This document shows, piece after piece, positions 27,037-38,989 of a stretch of DNA of 64,000 nt. The position numbers and the translations under genes were made by a program. Below the pieces are notes generated by a model. The model saw only the letters and a program-made list of their open reading frames with translations, searched no databases and was not told the origin of the DNA. Position 1 is the first letter of the stretch, and the number at the start of each line of letters is the position of its first letter. The DNA comes from Varroa destructor. Taxonomy: Eukaryota; Arthropoda; Arachnida; Mesostigmata; Varroidae. The stretch spans positions 13,139,939 through 13,203,938 of the forward strand of contig NW_019211458.1 of assembly GCF_002443255.2 (NCBI RefSeq), given 5' to 3'.

Positions 27037-27100
27037 TATTTTGTAGCCGATCACCCTACCCATGTTACTTAGATGGGTAGGGCGATCGGCTTACAAATTA
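27037..27100. repeat. long inverted repeat, about 21-bp core
   Basis: The arm at 27043-27063 pairs with 27073-27094 with one mismatch (A53 against C83) and one bulged T; the loop is GTTACTTAG. Weaker pairing continues outward for a few bases to about 27037 and 27100. The G+C-rich arms stand out in an A+T-rich neighbourhood. It could fold as a hairpin in RNA from either strand, but the stem is shorter than most pre-miRNAs. Confidence 0.9.
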
Positions 27101-29716
27101 CAATATAATGATTTCTTTGATTCGAAATTCGCTTTTTTTTATTTATTACTACGTACTTTGATTAAACAACAAATTATGGTGTATCCGCAAAAAAATCGCC
27201 GTTACATGTAGCCCTGTTATTACAACATGTCGTTTCGCATTTTTTAATTAGCCGTCCGTTATCGTATATTCATTATTATAATATTGTTTAAAGTCATTTT
27301 ATGTTTAAATACTGTAATCGGTAACCTCGTTTAAGAAATGACCAGGATTTCAGTATTTGATTTTTCTGTTTTAATATCCTTCCGGCGCCGTAGTTTTAAT
27401 TATGTCTGTTACACGCTTTTGCGGACCCGAAGCCTATTTCGCTGTGTTTTTCCAATTTCCAATTAAAAACTATTTTTGTTATTGAAAGTGTCGTGTTGAT
27501 ACTACGGTAAAAAAAATAGTGAGGTCTATAAAACCAGCTTCAACTAAATTACTTTACGTAGAATACTTAGCTATACTTAGGTGAAGTTCTATCGACGCAC
27601 GGTGCCCGGAAAAATTGTATGGATGCTTTTGTTAACCATATACGTTTATGTACTTAACATAATTTCGTTAAATCGATGTTATTAGTGATTTGCGTGCAAA
27701 CATGCGTTAGATAGTGAGTCTATTCTAAAAGTAAACAAATTTTACGATTTTGGTTTATCGGAATCATTTCTAAGCATAAATAGGCGCACAAGCATTCACC
27801 TCCATCTTGCCAAACAATTTTTTTTTGCTAATTCAGTTATCGACAATGGCTACTTGGACCTCAGAAAAAAAGTTGTACCTTCGATATATTGAACACAATT
27901 TTAGATCTACAGAACATCCTATTTTATTCTAGGAAATACCTACAGCAGATGCAGGACTTCTGGTAAGGCTAAGCATGCGAAGTTTAAAACCGACATTTAG
28001 TGAGCTTTAAGTTTAAATTGCAGTAATGATTTCCACAGACGAAGCTTATACCTTGAGGCCATTTTCAAGCTGGTGCTTTTCGCTATTTGAGGGTAGCTGT
28101 GCTGCGAAAACTTAGCAAAAGAGAATATTTTTTTTCGCCTTCAGAAAAACATCTGCAAACATGGTAAAGTTCATATTCGCAGCGCAGCTACAACAGCCAA
28201 TACTAAATACGATCGATTCCGCTCCAAAAATTGGCCATAGAGAGTGGTTTCAGAGCTGTCGTAGAATAATATATAGGGTTTCGGTTTCCATGTGTAGGAG
28301 TCGGCCCTGTGTAGTTAAAAGTAATCTATGTTCGAACGTAAAAGCTTCATTTAGAGTTTGTTTTAAAAAGCTTATGGGTTAGTCTGTATGTTCACTTGAT
28401 GATCTACAACTTCCCTGCGGTAATCCTATGTCTTGTGATAGGCAACTTAATAATGAACATTTAAAGGAAGTTTTATTTCCAATAATGCTAGCACCATTCG
28501 CTGATTCTGACCGAATCCAAATGATTATTTTTAAGCATGGTAGCTACAATGCAAACTCTCAAACTACTGCAATGGATTTTCCAGTCTCTGTTTACCTATT
28601 CTGTGATGACTGTAATTATATTTTTGTGCTCTCTAGTTCTAGCCTCCATCGCGATAAGTACCATGGTTGCAATTTACGTCCGTCGTAGGAAATAATGTAG
28701 AATAAACGATTACGAATTTACTTGGGCAGGGTCCAGTCTCCTTCGTTAACTTGCTCCAGTTCATTGGCAGGACGCTATCGTGGTCTTGGTTATTGCTGTT
28801 TTATTCCTATTAGTGCAAATCCTTGATATTTAACGATACATTTATAATTTCCTAGTGATACATATTGACATATGTCCTTAGTACGCCCCTACACCTTATT
28901 GTCCAATAATTTCTACGCGGTAATATATGTGATATGAGCAAGATGTCCCAATGGATTTCCCTCTGTTAACATAGCCAATCTCAGTCAACAAGCTCTTAAA
29001 GGAAAAAGTAAATCTTACGGATGCTAACCTCAGTAAAAGACGGGTTGCTGAAAATATATCTGAAATAACTAGTAACACTAACAAGGTGATCTCGAATTTA
29101 TTACATCTTGTTTAATTACTTTTGTAAGTAACACTGTATAGTTATTTCAAGATATCCCAATGTTTTATTTTACACTGGCGTTACAAATCCCAGTTAAAGC
29201 GGTATGGTTATGCATAATAGTGAACTACGATTACCTATAATCAGGTGCCGTTCTAATAGGTACTTGTCTTAAACTGGTAACCAACCATTTTTCCTAGAAA
29301 CGAGCAGTAGTGCGTTGGTCAAGCCTAAGCTTCTTCTCACGTTCATCTAGGTAAACGTAAAGCATCGACGATTTAATCGATCTCTTCCTTTGTTTTTATT
29401 AGAAGCAGAAAAGATTGTTTACGAACACTATGCAGGTCTTCCTGCAAAAGGGCGTAATCTACGTGAGGCACAATAATCTCGAGTGATATAGTGTTCGCCG
29501 TGATTGGATAGACAGATATGTGCATCAGGGTATCAGAGTTACCACGGTAATTCCATAAGTAGCGGGAATAACGATCAATAGCGAGCCAGTCGTCTGCGCA
29601 CCTAACGAGAGGATTTAACGAAAGCAGGGTTATAATCGAGTAACAGTTTACATTACGCTGTACAAGTAATTCTCTCTAAAGTGGCTTTTTCAGTATAACA
29701 GACGTCACGTGAAAAG
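27101..29716. other. non-coding, nothing recognised
   Basis: Two frames of 73 and 86 codons (28.16-28.69 kb) have no recognised domain or splice context. I see nothing else. Confidence 0.5.
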
Positions 29717-29765
29717 GTTTCTGATTGATGGCTCGCTAAGTTAGAAGCACTATCTAAGTTATAAT
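29717..29765 (-). repeat. interspersed repeat fragment, copy 2
   Basis: Partner of 25537-25590: TGATTGATGG, a diverged middle and AGCACTATC occur in the same order. Both copies have decayed independently. I cannot place the ends. Confidence 0.45.
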
Positions 29766-29845
29766 CATTTCTCTATAAGATAATGCTCAACATGTTAATA
29801 CTCTAGTCTTTTTTAAAGATTAAGAGTTAAGGTTGCTGTTAAATT

Positions 29846-29867
29846 TATATATATATATATATATATA
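29846..29867. repeat. (TA)n microsatellite
   Basis: A pure TA run of about 11 units. Confidence 0.95.
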
Positions 29868-30047
29868 GTAAGTTAAAATTGCTGAAGGTAACGGTTGAAC
29901 TTTGGCTCAATTGTACAGTGGATGTAGAAAAATAATTTTCAATGAATATGTATTTGTAAAGGCAGTAGCCGTAATTAAGATTTATTCATATCACGCCTAT
30001 AGTTGATTATTCGAGAATGAGTTTTCAGAACTTAGATCATTAGCCTC

Positions 30048-30178
30048 ACAGATAAATATATTTACTTATCTGTTAAACTAACTAATCGAAACTATTACAT
30101 AATCAAAAACATTATCCTAATGTTTTTAATTATATAATATGTATATATATAGAGCAGATTATCCTAATTTGCTCTATA
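30048..30178. repeat. cluster of three close stem-loops
   Basis: Three inverted repeats follow one another. First, 30048-30058 with 30063-30073, 10 of 11 paired, loop 4. Second, 30093-30114 with 30118-30139, 20 of 22 paired, loop TCC. Third, 30148-30161 with 30165-30178, 13 of 14 paired, loop TCC. The second and third share the identical centre ATTATCCTAAT. Mismatches are few although the sequence is A+T-rich. The 22-bp arm pair with a 3-base loop is not expected by chance in 64 kb. Confidence 0.9.
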
Positions 30179-32362
30179 GACAAATTTATCATTTGCGCCT
30201 TGATTGTAAGTCGTTCTATTGAGTTGGATTACTTTTTACAACACTAGCCACAAAGCAAGACAATATAAGTATATTTATCAGTATCACATGCCATCAGTCT
30301 CGATATCTTAAACCAATCGAAGGTAACTCGTTTATATTGCCATCCCGCTATAGTAACATGAAAAAGAAGACGTCCTCGAGAGCGAAAACGAGCTTTCCTT
30401 TTGTGTTCGTTGGACAGGGCGGAACAGACGAGAAAAGACAGATATCAGCCCATATTAGCGGGTCTTCAGATCTGAAAGGCCAGTAGCAAAATAACTAAAC
30501 TGATTTTCCTTCAAAAAACAGTTTTACATAACCCTTTGATCATACCTCTTTTTTTAGGGTGTCCACTCCCTGTTTGGGGGGTTCGCACTGAACGAATAGA
30601 ACAAAGCGAATTTTTTTTCTATCGATGGCCTATATAGGAACATTACACGACTTGTGTAAGCCGTAAATGGACCACATAGGGCCCTTTTCTCATCGATAGC
30701 TTCTCTCGGCTTCGTTTATTTGCTAACTGTGGTGGCACAAATATACTAGCTCAATAGCGTCAACGGATTATTATAATGCTCTTACAAAGTCTTTTAAACT
30801 TTCCATTAAAGTTTACTATAGTTAACTGTAGTTTCAGGCGCATCCAAAAATATTGCATCGGGTACATCAGGCGATATAATTATTACCGTTATGTCCACTG
30901 AAGGCAAATGGTAACACGTTTTGATCAGTCCACAAGTGAGTGCTACTATTATGAGCCTTGTGTCCTGCTTTTAGATATATGGTGGAACTAAGGCCAATCA
31001 GCCACTTAATGCCAGACAGGAAATTTAATTTTTGGAGCGTTAAACAAAGATTTGGGTTTCTCAGAAAGCAGTTTGTCAACTCTTGAATTCTGTTGCTGGC
31101 CGACAAGCCCTATTACATATCATTACAATATCTATTTCTTATCGTATTATCGTATTTCCGAACTGACTAATTCTAGCTTTAAGTTGTGCACCTGCCAGGC
31201 GCAAAGCGATTGACCGACCCTTTTTTATAGGAAGAAACTGGTGACGAAAAAAAAAGAGGAAGAGAACGCAAGTGTCGTTAACAGAAGGGTATTAAAGACC
31301 AACTAATCGCAACGTTGCTACCTAAAGGGTTCGTTTTGTTATCGATTGTGGCCAAGTCGCCGACCTGCCGAGCTGGACGCTGAAAAGCTTCTTATTGTTC
31401 TGAGAGTAACCTGGTTAATAATAGAAGAAGGTGGCACCTCAGCTTTCTCGACTTGGGTTACAAACTACGGTGCCGCCCGTATTGGCCTTCCGAGGCTTAC
31501 ATTCTACAATGTAGGCTGTACGCAAAGATCCTATCTGCTACGCCTAAAAGCCTGAAACCAGTATTTTTACAGTATCCACTTTGATAATGTCAAAAGATTT
31601 TATGTTGAAAAGCATAAAAACAGCCCGGCTGTTATAATAAGCCTGAATAAATTTAGTTCTAACAGGAGAGCAAGTGGATTTTAGACCAGTGTGTCTATGG
31701 AACTGGACCTACCTGAATAATATTTAAGAGCATATTTTACGTTTAAAACGAGCTAAATTCAAGAGTTATGTTACTAGAATGTTTGTTGAGTACCAGCTGA
31801 CTTTTTCGACGCATTAATGCTACTGTGAAATGTTAGATAAAACACTGGTTTCGTTCAAGTTTTCAAAAAAGATTCGTTCGAAAATTTTTCCCCAGATAAA
31901 CCTTACTCGAATACTGCATGCTTTATATATACACTATTTTTGGCTAACTGAAGTAAATTTAAGTATTTGCTGAACCACTGTTATGTACTGTAAGGGAAAA
32001 GGAGAAATCTTAATCCAACTTTGGCCCTTGTAACTGTTGATCTGCTTCTAATATGCACGCGAAACGTATTGGATAATTGGTGAGTAGACAAAATGACATC
32101 ATGATAGTCGATACCATAAAATTTATCCTATTTTTTTTTTTATTTCTCACTAAATAAAACGCCGTCAGTTTAGTTCTTGGACCATATAGCTTTATTAGAG
32201 ATAGCGTACCTGTCAAAGGTATGTTGAGCTACTTAGCTATGTTGAAGTGTGTAACGCAAAACACTTGGCCACTTCATATAACTAACATGTATTAATTAGT
32301 GAACCTAGTACTATATATATATATAAAGTATAAATAATTTAGTTTCGATGTGCTAAAAGAAC
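30179..32362. other. non-coding, short palindromes only
   Basis: Contains small near-palindromes at 30812-30829, 31495-31516 (9-bp arms, one mismatch) and 31619-31633 (7-bp arms, 1-base centre). Frames at 30.87 and 31.35 kb are of chance length. Confidence 0.5.
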
Positions 32363-32923
32363 ATGGGTTTGTTTAGGTGTCCCTCCATCTTCAGCGAGCT
32401 TCGTTATAGAATAGCTTTTTATAGCATGTTATATATACAATGTTATATCATTGGCAGTGACATAGACAGTATACGAAAAACAAGAAGACTCGCATTTGCT
32501 TTGGGTTGCTTAGCGTTCGTACTCAATTTCGCCTCACGCAAAAAATGTTTTCATTGTATTAGGTCCCTTGAAACTGGGCCTGTTACTAGTAGAGTAGTTC
32601 CCCCGAAAACGCTTTTTCTGCTCTTTATTTCATTCTTACGTTTACTGAAGAACTTTCTCGAAGGCCTTACGTGTATGCGATTAGACTTGACTGAATCGCT
32701 TGCTGTTCAGCCATCTAAAATTAATCCGAAATCTTCGCATACAGTTATTTGCCTGTCATCACAGACGTTCATATTCTTTCTGCAAAATCCACTTTTTGCC
32801 TCATCGCGTAGAATTTTCCAAATTAGTTTTTTTTTTTTTTTTTTTATTAAACAAAGGGCAACAGTCATAACTCAACCATTCACTAATAGCTGTAACTCAG
32901 TTCTGTGCGAAACTTTTTTTTAG
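32363..32923 (+). CDS. longest open frame in window, unidentified
   Basis: A 186-codon frame from an ATG to a TAG, the longest in the window and somewhat longer than expected by chance in this composition. It is Phe/Leu/Ser-rich with two hydrophobic stretches. Its C-terminal part includes a run of Phe encoded by the 19-T tract at 32827-32845. I recognise no domain. There is no upstream start context, splice structure or homologous frame to support expression, and the low-complexity end argues for a fortuitous frame. Confidence 0.15.
   Translation: MGLFRCPSIFSELRYRIAFYSMLYIQCYIIGSDIDSIRKTRRLAFALGCLAFVLNFASRKKCFHCIRSLETGPVTSRVVPPKTLFLLFISFLRLLKNFLEGLTCMRLDLTESLAVQPSKINPKSSHTVICLSSQTFIFFLQNPLFASSRRIFQISFFFFFFIKQRATVITQPFTNSCNSVLCETFF
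32827..32845 (-). repeat. T tract
   Basis: Nineteen consecutive T residues. It could be a retroposon tail on the minus strand, but no element is recognisable to its right. Confidence 0.9.
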
Positions 32924-35579
32924 AAAAATGCTAGACATCGGTTTGAGATTTATATTTTTGATATAGATTATTTTCCTAATTCGCAATATGATTTTAGTCC
33001 TGTGGCCTAATTTTCTGTCTCATCTCTAACCGTATCACTTGTTCCTGCTAGATGTAACGCCTTCTTAATATTTTCAATTGATGCCGCGAAGGCAAGCACG
33101 ATGTTTTTATACGTCCCACCTTGGCTTTTTTCCTACCGCTTCGCTTTGTGAAAGTCTACGATCGTCTCTCAACTGTACGCATTTGTACTGAAGTTTCGAA
33201 TTTCTCGCTAAATACCATCGTACTATTTATATTTGTTCAATTTTTCTACAATAATAGCATGGGTCCTCACATTTAATCATGTGAAAATACGCTGTATGCT
33301 TTTCTTTGGCCGGCGACCTTATTCTCTCAAGATCCATCCGTAAATTGTTTCCCAGCGCCGAAATCTACCGAACCAGACAATGTTAAACCTAGACAAGATA
33401 CAATTCATTTTTTCTCAGTGCTTCATTGACATTCCGAGCAATTCCATTGGGGCAGTCAAAATTTATCAGTAAGAGCTTTCAGCTTATTATTAATAATAGA
33501 CAAAAAGTGGACCGCGCTAGTCGTTCCCTTAAATTTCCTCTATAATCACTATGTTATTCAGTCCTCGCATTGGGGTTTTTTCAACACATTGTGTATCTAC
33601 ATCTCTTACGTACCCGATAATTACGTGCGCTAATGTAGTTTGGAGCAGAGACATCAAAAGCTCTTTGCGACCCTAAAAAAATGCCAAATCAAAAATTATA
33701 TCAACCTACGTATTTTGGAACAATTCAGTTTTTGAGCCTTAATGTGCATAATATACATTCTTTGAATACAGTTTATGATGACTTACGTATGATGTGAGAA
33801 ACGTGTCCTCGCGGGAAAATTCAAACAAGATTACTCGGTTCTGAATTATTTGTTAGACAATGTTTCAAATAGGGCAACGCATCAGTCATGACCTTCCTTT
33901 ACATTGTCCCTACTGTATTGTTGAATGTTATTTTATCTTTAGCATGCAGCTATAAAGCTTTTACTTTCGTGGTTCTATTGAAGTGTTTATCTCTCCTGAT
34001 GCAGAATTGACAACTTAGAGTCATGTTCTTGGCCCACTTTTCACACCAAATTTTAATGTACTTATGAATAATGTAATATTTATACCATAAATAATGAACT
34101 AAATCGTAAAAATAAAAAAAATCCAAACAACAATTTATTTTCGAGCGTCGCTAATTAATACATATGCGAAAATCAGACCTCGCAATTCAGTACCTGTGTA
34201 TTCCATGTATGTATGTATATATGCAACTAGCTTCTTACACATCAGGTTCCCCTGACCCAATCGTATACCCCACTAACAATTCTAACCTGAAAAAAGGAGT
34301 TAGCGATAATTAGAATTGTAATGCCATATGACGGCGTCCGGTGATTCTTCACCTCTTCTTATTAACGTAAAATCTATAGTACTTAAAAAAATGAATGGAC
34401 GTATTTAAACAGTCCAAGACTTATCGTCTAAGTTTTTAGGGTCGCAAATCTACTTTCAACTAACTTGTTATTACTATGGTACTTGCAACCCATTAATCGA
34501 ACGCAAGCGGTTCTAGTCTATGAAAGCGTATATTTCATTTTAATTGGTACACTCGATTATCTTTAATCGTGACCTTCATTAAAAGAGTTCAGAGGTACCT
34601 CTTCAGGAGGTTCAGAGGTACTAGTTAGGTTTCTATTGCACTGACATGCCATTGATAAGGTGGCACGTTGTTAAGCATTTGAGCTCCCAATTGATTATTC
34701 TAATAATTCTCTAACCTTATAAAAGCTGCCATCTACCGTCGTTCTTGGCTGATCTGGTCTTTAGTTTAAACAGGTATCTAAAAGACGAAAACTTTATTTA
34801 AATAAAGATGTTTTAAATAAACTTTATAATATATAACGTTATTGAGTACGTGCTTCCAATATAACGCCAATACGCTACTCTCTTTCTATCGATCCTACTC
34901 GATCGTCGTGCACGGGAAACGTTTTCAGAACTAACTAAGAATTCCTGGCTTCCGGTAATTTTGCCTTGCGTTGCGTTACCTTTTTAAAATTAAATAACTC
35001 TATTATTTGGACGTTTTTACACGAACATTTTGAGGTTGGAGACGTGTGATGACGGTCGTAACAACTTGCTATGCGACAAATCACCATTGTCGGATACTCC
35101 ATGAGAATCGTACTCAAAATGAAAACAATTAGTTTACCTATATAGATCAACTAGTCAAATAATAAAATGTCCCAATTTTGTTTCTATAACGCTGCACAGC
35201 TGTTGAGCGTACTCCTTAACATGGTAACTAAAAGGCATCTAAAACTTTTATATTCCATATTCCTGATTCTGCATAACTTGCTGAAACTTAACTAGCTGTG
35301 CCGACTACCTTGGACCTATCAAAAGATAAGCTAATCCACATATGGCGTGGAAGTTACCTACGGAAAGGCGAGGTCGCATGCTCAATTTAGGAAAAACATG
35401 ACGGGCTGTTTGCCACTAATGGCAGGCGTCTATCCACTGTTCTTGGTGTGGGGCGAAAACCAGTTTTCCCCAGAACAAAGGAACAAACTCTTCATAGCGA
35501 ATAGCACTACGTCGTTTTCGCTTTCTGAGCAAATATCAGCTACTATATAATGCGTTGGACGAATCCGTACTAATACTGA
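32924..35579. other. non-coding with small repeats
   Basis: Holds an 11-base direct repeat TTCAGAGGTAC at 34588-34598 and 34611-34621, and a perfect 16-base palindrome at 34792-34807. I recognised no gene. Confidence 0.5.
34792..34807. repeat. perfect 16-bp palindrome
   Basis: CTTTATTTAAATAAAG reads the same on both strands. With A+T-rich composition, one such site per window is possible by chance. Confidence 0.9.
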
Positions 35580-36023
35580 AAACTTCCTTCTTTACCCTGA
35601 ATCGACGGTTTACATTATTGCCAGCTTTCATGTGGCGTTTGAAGGACTCAAAAAAAAACTTCCTTGAAGCTCACCAGAAGATCCAAAATAGTGGTTATCC
35701 AAAATGACTCGAAAATTTATCCAAAAGCCCAAAAGACCTTTTTTGATGGCGGCCATAAATGATAGGTTTTCAACACAGAAATAAACGGCCGTTTCGGTGC
35801 CGATTGGATCACCTAGACATCCTTCAATGCTTATTTCTTTTTAAGATTTTTTGCACCTTTTTAACTCTTTGGCCATTTCGAGCCCTTGCAGTTTCAGGAC
35901 TTTTAACCTGTTATCAGCCTACAATTGAGTTTCGTTGAATTTTTTTGTTATATAACATACTAAAGAGACACTTTGACGAATTTATGTCTGGCAGCATCAC
36001 TAGACGCACGGTTACTATTAAAA
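35580..36023 (+). repeat. unnamed interspersed repeat, copy A (~444 bp)
   Basis: Aligns over its whole length with 54478-54920 in the same orientation, with about equal length and only small gaps. The first 62 bases, from AACTTCCTT to TTTGAA, agree at about three quarters of positions by eye. A second strong block runs from TTGCACCTTT (about 35852) to the GAATTTTTTTGT region. A third ends in GTTACTATTAAAA. Neither copy has a long frame, terminal inverted repeat or tail that I can see. An old transposon fragment, a non-autonomous element or an ancient segmental duplication are all possible. Confidence 0.8.
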
Positions 36024-37674
36024 CGTTATTTTCGAATTAAATAGTTTGGATGTTGAGCTGAAGCAGTAATCGTCGTGGACTGAGGTGTTATTGAATAGTC
36101 GTGAGCGTCAGGAGCAACATTTCTAGCACAAGTGAAAGACTTCGTTGAAATAGTTACTTTTGTTCAACTACAGTTTTAAAAACAACGTATAATCAGCAAA
36201 TTTTATTCCCTAAAAATGTCGTTTGACATAAAAATGACATAAATTACAATATACGCCATTGGATTAGTACGAATGTATTTAAGTGTTGCATTAATCCTAT
36301 CGCATTAATTCTATTACAGACCGGAAAGTCTTCCCGGGCTGTGTGTAAATCAATGGAGTTTATTTGGACAAAGCAGGATTGCCACCAGCTAGCTGGCCTG
36401 TTTTCGATAGTTATTTTCAAAGCAACTAAGTAATAAACGATATACCGTAAACTAAAATATGGAGAATATGCCATGCTGGCACTATATTGTTGTACCCGTG
36501 TACAATGTTTTGTCTCAACCAGAAATTCTCGTTTGCTGCCCAAATTTCTTTAGGTCTTTAAACATTTTGAACAGAGCTCCATTATGTGTAATAAATAATA
36601 GCAGGAATAGGATGTACTTCGGTGAGCGCAAACAAGCAAGTAATTGAGAAATATAAAATGAGATTGCTTGATAATTTAGAGCCAACACAATATCAATCCC
36701 TATTTAAATGTTTAGAGAAACATTTCCTTAGTAAGCTTGTTAGGTATTGGTTTGTATACTTGCTTTCTATCCTGAAGCACTGAATAGCGCGTCTGAATTA
36801 ATGATGCTTTGTTTATAAAACTGTATGAAAACAAGCAACATATAATATAACAAATGCATGTCGCTGTTACAGATTCGACTCGGTATATAAACAGTGGTCT
36901 TTTTTAATATATACTTTCTTACTGGACTTTCTTTTCTAAGTTTTGTTCAAATAGGTTACAGACGAATGATTTCTAATCTGAGATTTTAGGTTAATGACAC
37001 GTCAAGGGTCCGAAGATGCACAAGGGCTTGAAACGACAAAACAATTGGAAAGGTGCAAAAAGTAACCTTTGGAGGTCATCTAGAGGACCCAATTGGCCGT
37101 TAATATTCTCAAGATAACTATTCTTTTTTATAGCACAAATCTAGATGTACCAAAAATGCTCTTTTCGATTTTCAAACGATTTTCCAAATCTGTTAAACCT
37201 GAACATTACGTTACGACAAAACAGCCCAAAGGTTTATCCAACCTGAACGCATTGTTAAACATACATTGTTATTGATCTCCACTAATTAGCTTCCTTCATG
37301 CGAATCTCCCTTAAAGGTCGGTAACATCTCTTAACGAAGAGTGTACTAGTACCAATATTAGAGGAACAATTGGCGGTGAGATCGACAGGCCGATGTTTCA
37401 GTAAGTATATGTTTGAGAAGAACTAAATTAAGGTACAATTGTGACCATACATGAATAGATAGTAAGATTTAGACACATAATTGCGTCGTCGATCATTGAT
37501 GGCGCACTGAACCAAACTCGTCTCTCCTTGCTTGACTATCATATCTCACAAGGACTCGCAACTGTACCCCTTTTGAGCGCTAGAACGAGCAATCAAGAAC
37601 ATTTATATTTGGCATGTTTTTGTTAAAAACTATTGGCTGCCGTGATATCATCGCATTAAATTCGCCCCGATAAT
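36024..37674. other. non-coding with one short tandem repeat
   Basis: A 14-base unit beginning GCATTAAT is repeated twice at 36288-36315 with two differences. Frames of 60-100 codons (36.24-36.65, 37.09 kb) have no recognised domain. Confidence 0.5.
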
Positions 37675-37924
37675 GGAGGTTTGACGTCGAAATTAACCTC
37701 CTTTCACACTGTATAAACTATTGCACCTGGGTGTTTTACCCAGGTACAATAGTTTAAATCCAAGATTTCTCTAAACAGTGTGTTATCTTTGCATAACGAT
37801 ATAGACGCTATATCTGATATTTTAGATGCCTATGGTCTATAACACAAATGGAAGAAAGGACCGCCCAAGAAGTTGCAGGCATTTGGGAACATTTGGTCTT
37901 TCTTCCCGGACTAACTGTTAGTCC
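37675..37924. repeat. cluster of five stem-loops in series
   Basis: In order: 37675-37681 with 37695-37701 (perfect 7). 37714-37732 with 37738-37756 (18 of 19, loop GTTTT), enclosed by CACACTGT/ACAGTGTG at 37705-37712 and 37775-37782. 37780-37786 with 37839-37845, plus 37800-37806 with 37835-37841 (two perfect 7-bp pairs). 37850-37862 with 37895-37906 (12 pairs and one bulge; inner CCCAA/TTGGG). 37908-37915 with 37917-37924 (perfect 8, 1-base centre). The fourth unit, 57 bases long, has pre-miRNA-like dimensions. Almost every base of this 250-bp stretch can lie in or between stems. Confidence 0.85.
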
Positions 37925-38389
37925 TTCCTGGAGTAACTAGCATTTAACTTAATAAAATGATCCACGGAAGGCAACAGGTCGTTGGTATTGATAAACGGTT
38001 CGCTCTCAAAGATAATGGATAGAAATCTCGTTATATTCTACAGCGTAATTTTGAAGTCTTAGAGGAATAGTAGAGCATTCTCGACAGACACGAATTAATC
38101 AGCTACAGGAATGTACTTGCTGTTAAAGTCGACATATTTAGGACCCGAGGCGTGATATGCTCTGGCTATGGTGTGGTCGTATACAATGGTATGCCGTAAA
38201 GAATTTACATAAGCAATAAAATACTTATTATTTAGTCTTGACGGCGCGTCGTGGCATACGGCGACCCTAGTTCCTTATAGAACAATTCTCGAGCTGTGGT
38301 TAAGCGACCGCACAAATAGGTAAGCTTAGTTAAGGTTGGTTGATATATATAAACAAGACTTTTATACTTTCGTCTAGTAGAAACGTCTT

Positions 38390-38989
38390 GTGATGAACAG
38401 GGTGACCATCTGTTTTCGAAACTTCCCTGGAATATACAGGAGCGACCGTCATTTTTTTTGTCGACTAGACTATTGCGATTTTTGTGCGTTTAGACGGCTC
38501 GCTCTGGTACATCGAAACTCTACGGTACTATACGAGAGGGTCTCTGAACTCGTGAACGGTATTACGTACAGTTCGGCAGGGAAGATTGTGAAAACGTCCG
38601 TAATAGCATGCTTCAACTGCAAAAAGCGAAGGTATTTTAAGGATTCAGTGCGGCCAGAAAGTCAACTCTGCCCGAATACCAGTTGCTTGCATAAACAAAA
38701 TCGATGACCTAGTCGTATTCAATGAGGTCACGCTTCGCTGAGCGAAAATCCTTACGGCAGCCGACCAAAAGACGGACGTATATGCAATTTCTCCGCGATT
38801 CGTGGCTAAACTTTGAACACCGGATATGTCAAGATCATGAACCTATATGCTGCTCTACACACTCCATCGGCTGTTCTGACGATAGCTAGCGTTCTGGTCC
38901 ATGACGGGCCGGAAAACGCGTTCGTCATAATCGGCAAACTTGAGAGAGAGTTAATTCTCGGCAGACCATTCCTGTCAATGAGGTTTTAA
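38390..38989 (+). pseudogene. Ty3/gypsy-type gag-protease relic
   Basis: One plus-strand frame carries two recognisable retrotransposon motifs in the usual order. The first is a damaged CCHC zinc knuckle at 38609-38647 (CFNCKKRRYFKDS), in which the first two Cys remain but the usual Gly, His and last Cys are replaced. The second is a retropepsin: the active-site triplet appears as NTG (38816-38824) instead of DTG, and the C-terminal motif is LILGRPFL (38951-38974). The NTG-to-ILG distance is shorter than usual, suggesting loss of part of the flap region. In-frame stops at 38705, 38720 and 38804, and at 38987, break the frame, so no active Gag or protease can be made. No matching RT in this orientation was recognised downstream. 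The knuckle and protease in the same frame fit a fused gag-pro. Confidence 0.7.
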
